NCBI RefSeq assembly: GCF_009735625.1
Contig: NZ_CP046244.1
Span: 496,001-560,000, forward strand
Reading direction: 5' to 3'
DNA length: 64,000 nt
Source: Moorella glycerini
Lineage (GTDB): Bacteria; Bacillota; DSM-521; Neomoorellales; Neomoorellaceae
Shown here: one piece after another, positions 8,423 through 16,626 of the stretch
Layout of the letters: each line of letters starts with the position of its first letter
Position numbering within the stretch: position 1 is the first letter of the stretch
Translations under genes and position numbers: made by a program
The notes under the pieces: model-generated
What the model saw: only the letters and a program-made list of their open reading frames with translations
The model's database searches: none
Told to the model about the DNA's origin: nothing

Positions 8423-9532
8423 TTACTTTTTGGTCCGGCGGTAGAAGGGGAGATCCACCACCACGGCGCGGTGCAGGCGGCTGCGGATGCTCACCTCTAC
8501 TTCGGCGCCGGCACTAACAGTTCCTGCTGCCACCAGGGCCAGGGCAATATTTTTCCCTAAAGTGGGGGCATAGGAACCGGAAGTAACATAACCTATTTCC
8601 CGGCCACCCGCCAGGACGGGGTACCCCGGCCGCGGGATGCCCCGGTCGACCATGGCCAGGCCTACCAGCCGGCGTTTGATGCCGGCTTCTTTTTGCGCCG
8701 CCAGGGCTGCCCTGCCGTTGAATTCACCCTTCTCCAGGCAGACGAAGCGGCCCAGGCCGGCCTCCAGGGGACTGATAGCCGGGCCCAGCTCATGGCCGTA
8801 CAGGGGCATGGCTGCTTCGAGGCGCAGGGTATCCCGGGCCCCCAGCCCGGCCAGCACCAGGCCCGCTTCCCGGCCTGCGGCCAGGAGCTGGTGCCACATG
8901 GCGGGGGCGTTGTCAGCATTAAAATAGATCTCAAAACCGTCTTCCCCCGTATAACCGGTGCGCGAAATCAGGCAATCCACCCCCAGCACCCGGCCCCTGG
9001 TCCAGCGATAGTAGCCCAGGGGCGCAAGTTCCACATTTGTCAGGGGTTGGAGGATGGCCAGGGCCAGGGGGCCCTGGATGGCCAGCTGGGCCGTGGCCGG
9101 GGAAATATTGCTTACCTCCACTTTCAGGCCGGCGGTGTTCTCCCGGATCCAGGCAAAGTCCTTATCGATATTGCCGGCGTTAACTACCAGCAGGTACTCG
9201 CTTTCCCCCCGGGGATAGACCAGGAGGTCGTCGACAACACCCCCGTCCGGGTAACACATGGGACTGTAAATCACCCGGTCGCCGGTAGCCCGGGCGGCAT
9301 CGTTGGTGATTAATTTTTGGACCAGGTTAAAGGCTTCCGGTCCTTTAATGACAATCTCGCCCATATGGGAAACATCGAAGAGCCCGGCACAGTTACGCAC
9401 CTGCTGGTGTTCTTCGATAATGCCGGTGTACTGGACGGGCATCAGCCAGCCGCTGAATTCCACCATCCTGGCCCCGGCAGCTATATGTTCTTCATACAGA
9501 GGTGTCTTTTTTAACTCCGCCACCTCATCCAC
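8423..9532 (-). CDS. gcvT: Glycine cleavage system T protein (aminomethyltransferase)
   Basis: The 369-residue protein transfers the methylene carbon from aminomethyl-GcvH to tetrahydrofolate, releasing ammonia. It shows TPLYEEHIAAGARMVEFSGW, FDVSHMGEI, and ISRTGYTGEDGFEIY of the folate-binding GCV_T domain, and the C-terminal barrel with SGSYAPTLGKNIALA. First gene of the gcv operon. The start is uncertain: GTG 9532 and GTG 9523 are both possible and the GAGGTGGATGAGGTGG stretch can serve as Shine-Dalgarno site for the second. A tandem glycine riboswitch and its terminator stand directly upstream. Confidence 0.95.
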   Translation of the reverse strand: MDEVAELKKTPLYEEHIAAGARMVEFSGWLMPVQYTGIIEEHQQVRNCAGLFDVSHMGEIVIKGPEAFNLVQKLITNDAARATGDRVIYSPMCYPDGGVVDDLLVYPRGESEYLLVVNAGNIDKDFAWIRENTAGLKVEVSNISPATAQLAIQGPLALAILQPLTNVELAPLGYYRWTRGRVLGVDCLISRTGYTGEDGFEIYFNADNAPAMWHQLLAAGREAGLVLAGLGARDTLRLEAAMPLYGHELGPAISPLEAGLGRFVCLEKGEFNGRAALAAQKEAGIKRRLVGLAMVDRGIPRPGYPVLAGGREIGYVTSGSYAPTLGKNIALALVAAGTVSAGAEVEVSIRSRLHRAVVVDLPFYRRTKK

Positions 9533-9554
9533 CTCGCTTTAGTTAGTATGTCCA

Positions 9555-9589
9555 CAAAAAAAGCCATCGCCGCATCATGCGGTGATGGC
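9555..9589 (-). terminator. Riboswitch-controlled terminator before gcvT
   Basis: GCCATCGCCGCA pairs imperfectly with TGCGGTGATGGC (9563-9589), followed on the minus strand by a run of T at 9555-9562. It sits between the second glycine aptamer and the gcvT start, so glycine binding should decide read-through. Confidence 0.85.
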
Positions 9590-9591
9590 CT

Positions 9592-9780
9592 CTGTCCTGG
9601 TACCTGAGAGATTAGGCAGCTGCCTGCCTTCCCCTTTGGTGTCCCTTAAAGTCAGGCTTTAAGGAAGCTCTCCAGAGTTGGGTCCGGGAGCAGTACTTTT
9701 GCCTGAGAGGTTCCTTCCCCCGTCACCTGCCCGGGGGAAATTGCTCCTTCGGCGCCCTTGGGGGGTCTCTTCCACTCCCT
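9592..9780 (-). ncRNA. Tandem glycine riboswitch
   Basis: Two glycine aptamers in series on the minus strand. The first has AGAGACC, GCCGAAGGAGCAA and CTCTCAGGCAAAA; the second has CTGGAGAG, ACCAAAGGGG and CTCTCAGGTACCAGGACAGAG. These are the conserved aptamer blocks. The downstream terminator at 9555-9589 gives an expression platform in front of gcvT, which in known cases is switched on by glycine so that excess glycine is burned. Confidence 0.95.
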
Positions 9781-9811
9781 TCATCCGCCCGGTATGCAGT
9801 TTTATTCTATA

Positions 9812-9840
9812 ATATTCGCTTGACAGGCAGGAATTCCTGC
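9812..9840 (-). promoter_or_regulatory. SigH-type promoter of the glycine cleavage operon
   Basis: GCAGGAATT (9832-9840), 11 bases, AGCGAATAT (9812-9820) on the minus strand. Transcription would start about 25 bases before the riboswitch. GCAGGAATTCCTGC is itself palindromic. A SigA-type promoter is not evident in the same interval. Confidence 0.7.
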
Positions 9841-9872
9841 TGTCGAGTAAAAATTTTTCAGGTAATTTTTCC

Positions 9873-9901
9873 TTGACAGCACCTGATGTAAGGCATAAAT
9901 T
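9873..9901 (+). promoter_or_regulatory. SigA-type promoter of the AbrB/PIN pair
   Basis: TTGACA (9873-9878), a 17-base spacer and TAAATT (9896-9901). The -35 box is perfect, the -10 box weak. It precedes the AbrB gene and its AAGGAGGTG ribosome-binding site. Confidence 0.6.
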
Positions 9902-9921
9902 TAATGTAAGGAGGTGCTTTT

Positions 9922-10182
9922 ATGTTTAGAGCGAAATTAACAAGTAAGGGACAGGTCACCATACCTGTAGCTGTCCGCCGCAAATTAAGCCTCCAACCTG
10001 GAGACGATCTTTTATTTGATATCAGTACGGATGGAGAGGTTAAACTCCGGGCGTTAAAGCGGAAACCTTTAACCGAACTTTATGCGGCCTTACCTGCGTC
10101 AAGACCCTATCCCGGTACGGCTAAGGTTCGCGAAGAGGTGGCTGGTGAAATGGCCCGGCAAATCCTGCCAAAGGAGAAATAG
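9922..10182 (+). CDS. AbrB/MazE-type antitoxin (VapB)
   Basis: 86 residues. The N-terminal half is a SpoVT-AbrB swapped-hairpin DNA-binding domain: MFRAKLTSKGQVTIPVAVRR followed by LSLQPGDDLLFDI. The C-terminal tail is the part that in such pairs wraps and neutralises the toxin. ATG 9922 stands behind AAGGAGGTGCTTTT. The PIN gene starts five bases after its stop, so both form a type II toxin-antitoxin operon, presumably autoregulated by the antitoxin at the promoter upstream. Confidence 0.9.
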   Translation: MFRAKLTSKGQVTIPVAVRRKLSLQPGDDLLFDISTDGEVKLRALKRKPLTELYAALPASRPYPGTAKVREEVAGEMARQILPKEK

Positions 10183-10187
10183 CAATA

Positions 10188-10595
10188 ATGGTTTATTTGT
10201 GGATTGACGCTAATGTTATTCTGCGTTTTATCACTGGTGATCCACCCGAAATGGCTGCCAAAACCCTGAAACTCATGGCCCGTGCTGAAAAAGGGGACAT
10301 CGGTCTAAGGGTGTCCCCCCTGGTGTTAGCCGAAACCGTCTGGGTGCTGTCCTCTTTTTATAAATACCCGAAAAAGGAGATTGCTGAAAATCTGATCTCC
10401 TTTATCTGTGCTGACGGCATTTACCCGGAAAACCAGGCTTTACTTATCCAGGCCCTGAAAGATATGGCTGATAAAAATGTCGATTTTGCGGATGCTTACC
10501 TGGCTGCCTTAGCTGGCAACCAGGAAGAAGCTATCTGTTCATTCGATGTTGATTTTCAGAAATTAGGCGCTAGATGGGTTATGCCGCCAGGTTGA
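10188..10595 (+). CDS. PIN-domain toxin (VapC)
   Basis: A 135-residue PIN-domain ribonuclease. The acidic metal-binding residues are visible: D in YLWIDANVILRF near the N-terminus, E in LVLAETVWVL, and D in NVDFADAYLAAL and in SFDVDFQKLG. Toxins of this type cut tRNA or rRNA when the antitoxin is lost. Start ATG 10188 is 5 bases after the antitoxin stop, with AAAGGAG upstream. Its last 33 bases overlap the 3' end of the serine dehydratase alpha gene on the other strand, so the two genes are convergent and share sequence. Confidence 0.9.
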   Translation: MVYLWIDANVILRFITGDPPEMAAKTLKLMARAEKGDIGLRVSPLVLAETVWVLSSFYKYPKKEIAENLISFICADGIYPENQALLIQALKDMADKNVDFADAYLAALAGNQEEAICSFDVDFQKLGARWVMPPG

Positions 10596-11468
10596 AATCT
10601 GCTCCACCAGCCTCCGGGCGGTAGGGCAGGCAGCTACCCCGCCGGTACCGGTTTCCCGTAATGATGCCGGCAGGGCGCGGCCCACCTGGACCATGGCGGC
10701 TATTACCTCGTCAAAGGGTAGATAGCACTGGACGCCGGCCAGGGCGATGTCGGCTGCCGCCAGGGCCTGGGCCGCCCCGGTGGCGTTGCGCATGACACAG
10801 GGGATCTCCACCAGGCCACCCACCGGGTCACAGACCAGGCCCATCAGCCCCTGGAGGGCCACCCCGGCGGCGGCAGCAGCCCGTTCCGGTTCCCCACCGG
10901 CTATTTCTACGGCGGCAGCCGCCGCCATGGCCGTAGCTACCCCGCATTCAGCCTGGCAGCCCAGGGCCGCCCCGGAAAGGGAGGCCTGCCGGGCCGCTAC
11001 CATGCCGATGCCGGCGGCTGTAAATAAACCGTCCACCAGCTGGTCTTCTCCCAGGCCCCTTTCGGCTTCCAGGGCCAGGAGCACCCCCGGCAGGATGCCG
11101 CAGGAGCCGGCCGTAGGCGCCGCCACCACCCGGCCCATGGCGGCATTGACTTCGGCTATGGCCATAGCTATGGCTACAGCCCGGGCGGTGGTGGTACCGG
11201 AAAGGCTCTTACCGGCCCGGCGCCATTCCTCCAGGAGCTTGCCGCCCCCGCCTACCAGGCCGCTGGGGGAGCGGATATCTTCACTTAACCCTTTCTGGGC
11301 CGCAGCCCGCATGACCTGGAGCCGTCCGGCCATCAGCCCCCGTACCTCTTCCCGGGGTTTGCCTTCCAGTTCCTCCTGGTAACGGATAACCACCCCGCCC
11401 AGGGTTAATTTTTCTGCCCTGGCCAGCTCCAGGAGTTCAGCCATATTGCGAAAGTTATACCGGGTCAA
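10563..11468 (-). CDS. sdaAA: L-serine dehydratase, iron-sulfur type, alpha subunit
   Basis: 301 residues; with the beta subunit it deaminates L-serine to pyruvate and ammonia using an oxygen-labile [4Fe-4S] cluster. The cluster cysteines lie in TAGSCGILPG, GCQAECGVATA and LVCDPVGGLVEIPCVMRN. Split alpha/beta enzymes are usual in Firmicutes. The ATG overlaps the end of sdaAB by 14 bases. Its 3' end overlaps the convergent PIN toxin gene, and no clear terminator lies between them. Confidence 0.95.
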   Translation of the reverse strand: MTRYNFRNMAELLELARAEKLTLGGVVIRYQEELEGKPREEVRGLMAGRLQVMRAAAQKGLSEDIRSPSGLVGGGGKLLEEWRRAGKSLSGTTTARAVAIAMAIAEVNAAMGRVVAAPTAGSCGILPGVLLALEAERGLGEDQLVDGLFTAAGIGMVAARQASLSGAALGCQAECGVATAMAAAAAVEIAGGEPERAAAAAGVALQGLMGLVCDPVGGLVEIPCVMRNATGAAQALAAADIALAGVQCYLPFDEVIAAMVQVGRALPASLRETGTGGVAACPTARRLVEQISTWRHNPSSA

Positions 11469-12111
11469 TGCTAATCACCCGTTCAATAATTGGTAAAGAC
11501 CGCATGGCTGCTACCAGTCCCGCCGGAACTGGCTGGTCCGTTTCCACGACCATGAGCGCCTTTTCGCCGGCCGCCTGGCGGGAAACCCGCATCCCGGCAA
11601 TATTCACCCCTGCCCCGGCCAGCAGGGCCGTCACGGCGGCTATCACCCCGGGGCGATCGGGGTAGGCAGCCACCAGGGTCGGCAAATCACCGCTCAGTTC
11701 GACGGTAAAGGCATCGATCTTTTTCACCAGGACCTGGCCTCCACCCAGGGAAGAGGCTACCACCTGGACGGCCCGTTCTTTGCCTTTTAAGTTTAGCTGC
11801 ACGGAATTGGGGTGGACATCTCCCAGGTCCTTTTCGCCAAAGGTTACTGCCAGGCCTTCCCGGGGGGCCAGTTCCATGGCCTCCCGCACCCGTTCATCAT
11901 CGACATTAAAGCCCAGGAGGCCGGCCACCAGGGCGCGGTCGGTGCCGTGGCCGCGGTAAGTACGGGCAAAGGAGCCGTGGAGCAAAATCTCCGCCCGGCA
12001 GGGCACTTCACCCAGGATAGCCCGGGCCAGGCGGCCGATGCGGACGGCCCCGGCCGTATGGGAACTGGAGGGCCCGATCATTACCGGGCCGATAATTTGA
12101 AAGGCATCCAT
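11455..12111 (-). CDS. sdaAB: L-serine dehydratase, iron-sulfur type, beta subunit
   Basis: About 218 residues. The N-terminal part has MDAFQIIGPVMIGPSSSHTAGAVRIG, the beta-domain signature with GPSSSHT; the C-terminal part (YPDRPGVIAAVTALLAGAGVNIAGM) is an ACT domain, likely the serine-sensing or structural module. I prefer ATG 12111 because AGGGGTGG lies 6 bases upstream; a longer in-frame start at 12177 adds residues not seen in the family. The operon with sdaAA turns serine into pyruvate and would drain serine formed from glycine. Confidence 0.93.
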   Translation of the reverse strand: MDAFQIIGPVMIGPSSSHTAGAVRIGRLARAILGEVPCRAEILLHGSFARTYRGHGTDRALVAGLLGFNVDDERVREAMELAPREGLAVTFGEKDLGDVHPNSVQLNLKGKERAVQVVASSLGGGQVLVKKIDAFTVELSGDLPTLVAAYPDRPGVIAAVTALLAGAGVNIAGMRVSRQAAGEKALMVVETDQPVPAGLVAAMRSLPIIERVISIDPV

Positions 12112-12231
12112 CGACCGCCACCCCTTAGTTATTATAACCAGCAAGGAACGGGAGTTAAATTTTATTTTATGAGACAATAGTTCAATAATCGGAGTGAAAG
12201 CGGAGTGATTGTGGAGATGGTCCTGCCCGGC

Positions 12232-12252
12232 CAGTTAAATTATATTTAATTG
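12232..12252 (+). repeat. Copy of the CAGTTAAATTATATTTAATTG repeat
   Basis: Eighteen bases (12232-12249) equal one arm of the inverted-repeat element at 42244-42349, and the match continues for three more. A GGAGTGAAAGCGGAG stretch at about 12191-12205 also resembles the interior of that element. It lies in the 149-base gap between arcC and sdaAB. Confidence 0.5.
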
Positions 12253-12260
12253 ACCATAAC

Positions 12261-13205
12261 TTACCCCGCGACAATCCTGGTCCCAGAACGGCCGGCTACG
12301 GCCTCGGCAGCCCTGGCCAGGGAGCCGATAATGGCTTTTTCGCCCCCCGCCTCTACGAAGGCAATGGCGGCTTCGACCTTTGGTCCCATGCTGCCCGGCG
12401 GGAACTGGCCCTCGGCCAGATACCGGCGGGCCTCACTGGCGGTCAGTTCCTCTACCTCCCGCTGGGTGGGCCTGCCGTAGTCCAAGCAGACCCGCTCTAC
12501 GTCCGTCAGCAGGAAAAGGACATCAGCCCCTACCTGGCTGGCCAGGATCGTGGCCGCCCGGTCCTTATCAATGACGGCCTCCACTCCTGCCAGGCTGCCG
12601 TCGGGACGGCGCACCACCGGGATGCCCCCGCCGCCCGCGGCGACAACGATAACTCCCGCCATAGTCAAAGCCTTGATGGCTTCTTTCTCGATAATCTCCA
12701 GGGGTTTAGGCGAGGGTACCACCCGGCGCCAGCCGCGGTTGCTGTCTTCCGCCATGCGATAGCCCCGTTCCTGCATCAATTTTTGGGCTTCTTCTTCGCT
12801 GTAAAAAGGGCCTACGGGCTTGGTGGGATTTTGAAAAGCCGGATCGTCGGCCGCAACTACCACCTGGGTAATGACCGCGGCCACCGGCACCTGGAGACCC
12901 TGGCGGGCCAGTTCATAACCCAGCACCTGCTGGATGGCATACCCTATGGAACCCTGGGTGTTGGACACCAGGACATCCAGGGGCATGGCCGGGACAATAT
13001 CCTTGGCCAGTTCATTTTTAATTAGCAAATTCCCCACCTGGGGCCCGTTGCCATGGGTTAGCACCAGGCGATAACCATTACGGACAAGATCGCCCAGTTG
13101 CCGGCAGGTGACAGCAACGTTAGCCTTTTGCTCGGCAAAGGTCCCCTTTTCCCCGGGGCGGGTGATGGCATTGCCGCCAAAGGCCATGACTACGGTCTGG
13201 GGCAT
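12261..13205 (-). CDS. arcC: Carbamate kinase
   Basis: The 314-residue enzyme makes ATP from carbamoyl phosphate, releasing ammonia and CO2. The amino-acid-kinase fold shows VVMAFGGNAI at the N-terminus, LTHGNGPQVG, VVAAGGGGIPVV and VIDKDRAATILA. Length is typical. There is no arcA or arcB nearby; instead YgfK is directly upstream and a YgeW carbamoyltransferase is at 52705-53685, as in the E. coli yqeA context, so the carbamoyl phosphate probably stems from purine or ureide breakdown. It has its own SigH-type promoter (13247-13275). Confidence 0.95.
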   Translation of the reverse strand: MPQTVVMAFGGNAITRPGEKGTFAEQKANVAVTCRQLGDLVRNGYRLVLTHGNGPQVGNLLIKNELAKDIVPAMPLDVLVSNTQGSIGYAIQQVLGYELARQGLQVPVAAVITQVVVAADDPAFQNPTKPVGPFYSEEEAQKLMQERGYRMAEDSNRGWRRVVPSPKPLEIIEKEAIKALTMAGVIVVAAGGGGIPVVRRPDGSLAGVEAVIDKDRAATILASQVGADVLFLLTDVERVCLDYGRPTQREVEELTASEARRYLAEGQFPPGSMGPKVEAAIAFVEAGGEKAIIGSLARAAEAVAGRSGTRIVAG

Positions 13206-13246
13206 CTTACTCCCTCCTGTGTTATCACTCTTTATTTTATGCCTAT

Positions 13247-13275
13247 ATATTCAATACAGATTTAATTATTCCTGC
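13247..13275 (-). promoter_or_regulatory. SigH-type promoter of arcC
   Basis: GCAGGAATA (13267-13275), 11 bases, ATTGAATAT (13247-13255) on the minus strand, about 45 bases before the arcC start. It lies behind the ygfK terminator, so arcC is a separate unit. Confidence 0.65.
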
Positions 13276-13302
13276 CGGCACCAGCAGATTTTTAAGTAAA
13301 AT

Positions 13303-13331
13303 TAAAAACAGGGGTGGTTTTGCCACCCCTG
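13303..13331 (-). terminator. Terminator of ygfK
   Basis: CAGGGGTGG (13309-13317) pairs with CCACCCCTG (13323-13331); on the minus strand the hairpin is followed by TTTTTAATTTTA. Confidence 0.85.
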
Positions 13332-13392
13332 CTAAACCAGCACCGTTCCCGGCGTTGTTGTCCAGGGCATTAAAGGCTTGCCAGGTGGTAAT

Positions 13393-16300
13393 TTAAAACA
13401 AATACTTATACCCCTTATAAGCAGCCCAGACAAGGTCCAAAATGCCTTTTTCTAAATCAGCATCAGCCCTGCCAGAGGCATCAAACGTTACCTTCAATAC
13501 CCTGCCGTCAACCCGGAGCTTAAAGACAGGTTCCTCCCCGCCTGCTAACAAGAGGAAACCGTTGTTCTGGCTGTTGGTAAAATCTTCTTCCCTCCAGAAA
13601 AGAGTTAATTTATCCTTATAAGGAGCGCCGTCATAAGGGCAAAATGTCGCGCAGTTCCCGCATTCATTGCACATACCGTCCACATGAATGATCTGGTTTA
13701 CATTCTTGCAGCCTCCATTGCCGGCTACAATAGCAATATTGGCCCTGTTGGGGCACACTTCCACACAAATATTACACACAAACCCGCATTCCAGGCATCG
13801 CTCATGTTCCTGCCCCAAATCCAGGAAAACGGCTTTCAGGGTTCCTTTTTTCAGGTTAATCTCCTGCAGCCTTTTTTCCTGTTCAAATGATAGCCTTATG
13901 CCGGTGTCGTGCAAAGCACCTTCCCTGGCGAGAATCGCTCTGGCAACCTTGCGGCCATCGGCAATAGCCTCCACTATTGTGGCCGGGCCGCGCAGGGCAT
14001 CGCCGCCGAGAAAAACATTTTCAACATTTGTTTCATTGGTAGCGGGATTAATGGCAATTTCCCCCTGGGCGTTAACCTCTATACCGTTCCTCTGCAGGAT
14101 ACTATAGTCCACACCCTGGCCGATGGCAGAGATAACGGCATCAACCTCGATATTTTCAAACTCGCCCTCTAGAGGAACTACATTCATCCTCCCCGAGGCA
14201 TCCGGTTCGCTGAGTTGCATCTTGTGACACTGTAAGACACCATCAGACCAGGAGTACGGGGATAAAAGCTCCTTCAAGATTATGCCCTCTGCCAGGGCAG
14301 CTTTGATTTCTTCCCTGCTCGCCGGCATATACTCTTTAGTTCTCCTGTAGACGAGATAAACTTTTTCCACGCCTTCCACCCGCAGGGCCGCCCTGGCGGC
14401 ATCCATAGCCACGTCCCCTCCGCCGATGACGGCCACCTTTTTCCCCAGCTGCCCAGTCTTCCTGCCCGCTTTAAACTTCTCCAGGAATTCAATGGCGCTC
14501 ACTACTTTTTCGGCGCCGCTCTTTAGAGCCAGGGCTTTAGCTTCTCCCGCCCCTATCGCCAGGTACACGTATTTATAGCCGTCCCTTTTTAGCTGCTCGA
14601 CGGAAAAGTCCGGATCGGCGCCCAGCTTAAATTCGACGCCCGTCCCCTTAATCAGCTCCAGATCGTTTGCAATTGCTTCCCTTGCCATCCGGAAAGGCGG
14701 GATAATATACTCGACGGTACCGCCGGGCTTTTCTCGTTTCTCAAAGATGGTGACACCCAGGCCGGCCCTGGCGAGAAAATAACCCGCAGCCAGGCCTGAG
14801 GGCCCCGCCCCAATAATCGCCACCCTGGTTGTTTTTCGCGCGGTCGCCTGCCCATCTCTTTGCGCATGGGGCCGGCAGCCGTTTTCGGCAGCCACCTTCT
14901 TTAGGGCGCGAATGCGAACCGGCTCGTCATAGTCCAGGCGGGTACACTTGGCGGCGCAGTGCTGGGTACAAATCGTACCCGTGATAAAGGGCAACGGGTT
15001 TTTGGCAATTATAAGTTCATACGCCTCGCGATACCTTTGCTCCCCTACCAGCCTGATATACTCCGGGATGTCCTGGCCAATGGGGCAGCCAGCGGTACAC
15101 GGCGCTATAAAGCAATCCGTTAAGGGTAATTGCTTGCCTAACTTCCGGCTCCTGACCCCTCTTTTTTCCTTCAGGTAATCGGGATCTTTAAAGGCGCCGG
15201 CCGCCAGTCCGGCGAGCTTTTCCACATCTACAGTATCTGTTGCCCTGTCCTGCAGGTGAGATTCCAGTTCCCCGGCAATTTGTTGCAACCTTAGATAGCC
15301 TCCAGGCTTTAAGAGCGTCGTGGCTACGGTAATGGGCCATATCCCCGTCGCGAAGATGCGAGCAATGTTAAAAGCATCTCCTCCGCCGGCATAAGAAATT
15401 TTTAACCGCCCGGCAAATTCCGCCGCCAGCCTGGAGGCAAGATTAATGGTCAAGGGATACAGGGCCCGGCCTGAGAGATACATTTCTTCGCCCGGCAATT
15501 CGCCTTTTGTGTTTTTTACCGGCAGGGTATTGGAAAGTTTGACGCCAAAACCCCTTTCCTGTTCCTGAGCAAACCCTTGCAGCCTCTTTAATAAGGCCAG
15601 GCCCTCTTCATATTGCAGGTCATGGCTAAAAGACTCCTCTCGCAGGTGAATGTAATTATAACCCATCCTGGCCAGGGCATCTTTTACAAATTCATACCCC
15701 AGCAGGGTCGGATTCAACTTGACAAAGGTATGCAGTTTTTTCTCCGCCAGGAGATACCGGCAAATGGTTTCTATTTCTGCCGGCGGGCAGCCGTGCATGG
15801 TGGAAAGGGTAACGGATTTACAAATATTTGGTGAGATGCTGTCGATAAACTCTTCATCCGCCACCGCAAACCTTTTGATTTCTTCCTTTAGCACCGTCTT
15901 GCATTCCTGGAATATCGCGGTATTTGAGGCGTCCTTGAGCCCCTCTATGAATTGATCAACTTTGGGAGATTTTATGCCCTTTAAGTCATAGCCAACGCTC
16001 ATATTAAAAATAAAGCCCCGCTGGTCCGAACCCCACAGTTCCTTTTGCAAGATGTGCAGCAAAAACCATGCCTTGACATACTCTTCCAGGGCTTCCTCAA
16101 TGGCCAGTTCGGTCGACCATTCCACGTTATAACCTTCATCAGCAGCATCAATACACGGTTTGGCAATGTCCAGTTGGTCAAGCACCTGCACCGTCTTCAG
16201 CTCAAAAAACCTGCCGCCGGATAGAAAAGCAGCGACTATATTCTGGGCCAGTTGCGTATGGGGACCGGCAGCCGGTCCAATGGCGTTTTCCAGATATTCT

Positions 16301-16443
16301 CCGAATAATTGCAGGTAGACTTCTCTTCTCCTCTGGAAAAATTTTTCCTGCGGTAGGCCAAAAATGCTGCCGTATCTCTCTTTTTCTGCCAGTACCCAGT
16401 TTAAGAGTTTCCTGAACGGCAGCGGACGCATTACGCTACCCAT
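13393..16443 (-). CDS. ygfK: YgfK-type selenate-reductase-like iron-sulfur flavoprotein
   Basis: A 1016-residue multidomain oxidoreductase. The N-terminal half holds a TIM-barrel-like domain (STMHGCPPAEIE, FVKLNPTLLGYEF). A GltD-like part follows: cysteines in CFIAPCTAGCPIG and CTQHCAAKCTR, an FAD site (VAIIGAGPSGLAAGYFLARA), and a second dinucleotide site (VAVIGGGDVAMDAARAAL). Near the C-terminus are Cys clusters CLECGFVCNICVEVCPN and CNECGNCATFCPYDG for iron-sulfur centres. E. coli YgfK is named for selenate reduction, but in anaerobes the gene belongs to the purine/urate-degradation set with ssnA, xdhD and ygeW, all present here. It may pass electrons between NAD(P)H and the molybdenum hydroxylases (inference). 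Confidence 0.9.
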   Translation of the reverse strand: MGSVMRPLPFRKLLNWVLAEKERYGSIFGLPQEKFFQRRREVYLQLFGEYLENAIGPAAGPHTQLAQNIVAAFLSGGRFFELKTVQVLDQLDIAKPCIDAADEGYNVEWSTELAIEEALEEYVKAWFLLHILQKELWGSDQRGFIFNMSVGYDLKGIKSPKVDQFIEGLKDASNTAIFQECKTVLKEEIKRFAVADEEFIDSISPNICKSVTLSTMHGCPPAEIETICRYLLAEKKLHTFVKLNPTLLGYEFVKDALARMGYNYIHLREESFSHDLQYEEGLALLKRLQGFAQEQERGFGVKLSNTLPVKNTKGELPGEEMYLSGRALYPLTINLASRLAAEFAGRLKISYAGGGDAFNIARIFATGIWPITVATTLLKPGGYLRLQQIAGELESHLQDRATDTVDVEKLAGLAAGAFKDPDYLKEKRGVRSRKLGKQLPLTDCFIAPCTAGCPIGQDIPEYIRLVGEQRYREAYELIIAKNPLPFITGTICTQHCAAKCTRLDYDEPVRIRALKKVAAENGCRPHAQRDGQATARKTTRVAIIGAGPSGLAAGYFLARAGLGVTIFEKREKPGGTVEYIIPPFRMAREAIANDLELIKGTGVEFKLGADPDFSVEQLKRDGYKYVYLAIGAGEAKALALKSGAEKVVSAIEFLEKFKAGRKTGQLGKKVAVIGGGDVAMDAARAALRVEGVEKVYLVYRRTKEYMPASREEIKAALAEGIILKELLSPYSWSDGVLQCHKMQLSEPDASGRMNVVPLEGEFENIEVDAVISAIGQGVDYSILQRNGIEVNAQGEIAINPATNETNVENVFLGGDALRGPATIVEAIADGRKVARAILAREGALHDTGIRLSFEQEKRLQEINLKKGTLKAVFLDLGQEHERCLECGFVCNICVEVCPNRANIAIVAGNGGCKNVNQIIHVDGMCNECGNCATFCPYDGAPYKDKLTLFWREEDFTNSQNNGFLLLAGGEEPVFKLRVDGRVLKVTFDASGRADADLEKGILDLVWAAYKGYKYLF

Positions 16444-16555
16444 GCGCTATCCCCCCATATGAAAGTCCAATTCAGTCCTAACTAAAAAACTACTGGTCCT
16501 GGGGCTCCCTGCTTGTCAGCCCCCGTTACCAGATACTGCGTATTTTTATATACAT

Positions 16556-16584
16556 TAATTCGATACAATTTTATTTAATCCTGC
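16556..16584 (-). promoter_or_regulatory. SigH-type promoter of ygfK
   Basis: GCAGGATTA (16576-16584), 11 bases, ATCGAATTA (16556-16564) on the minus strand, about 110 bases before the ygfK start, in the 183-base gap behind the ABC permease gene. I see nothing else in that gap. Confidence 0.65.
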
Positions 16585-16626
16585 TTACCTGATAACATTT
16601 TTGAAAAGTCGGGCGTTGCCGCCACC

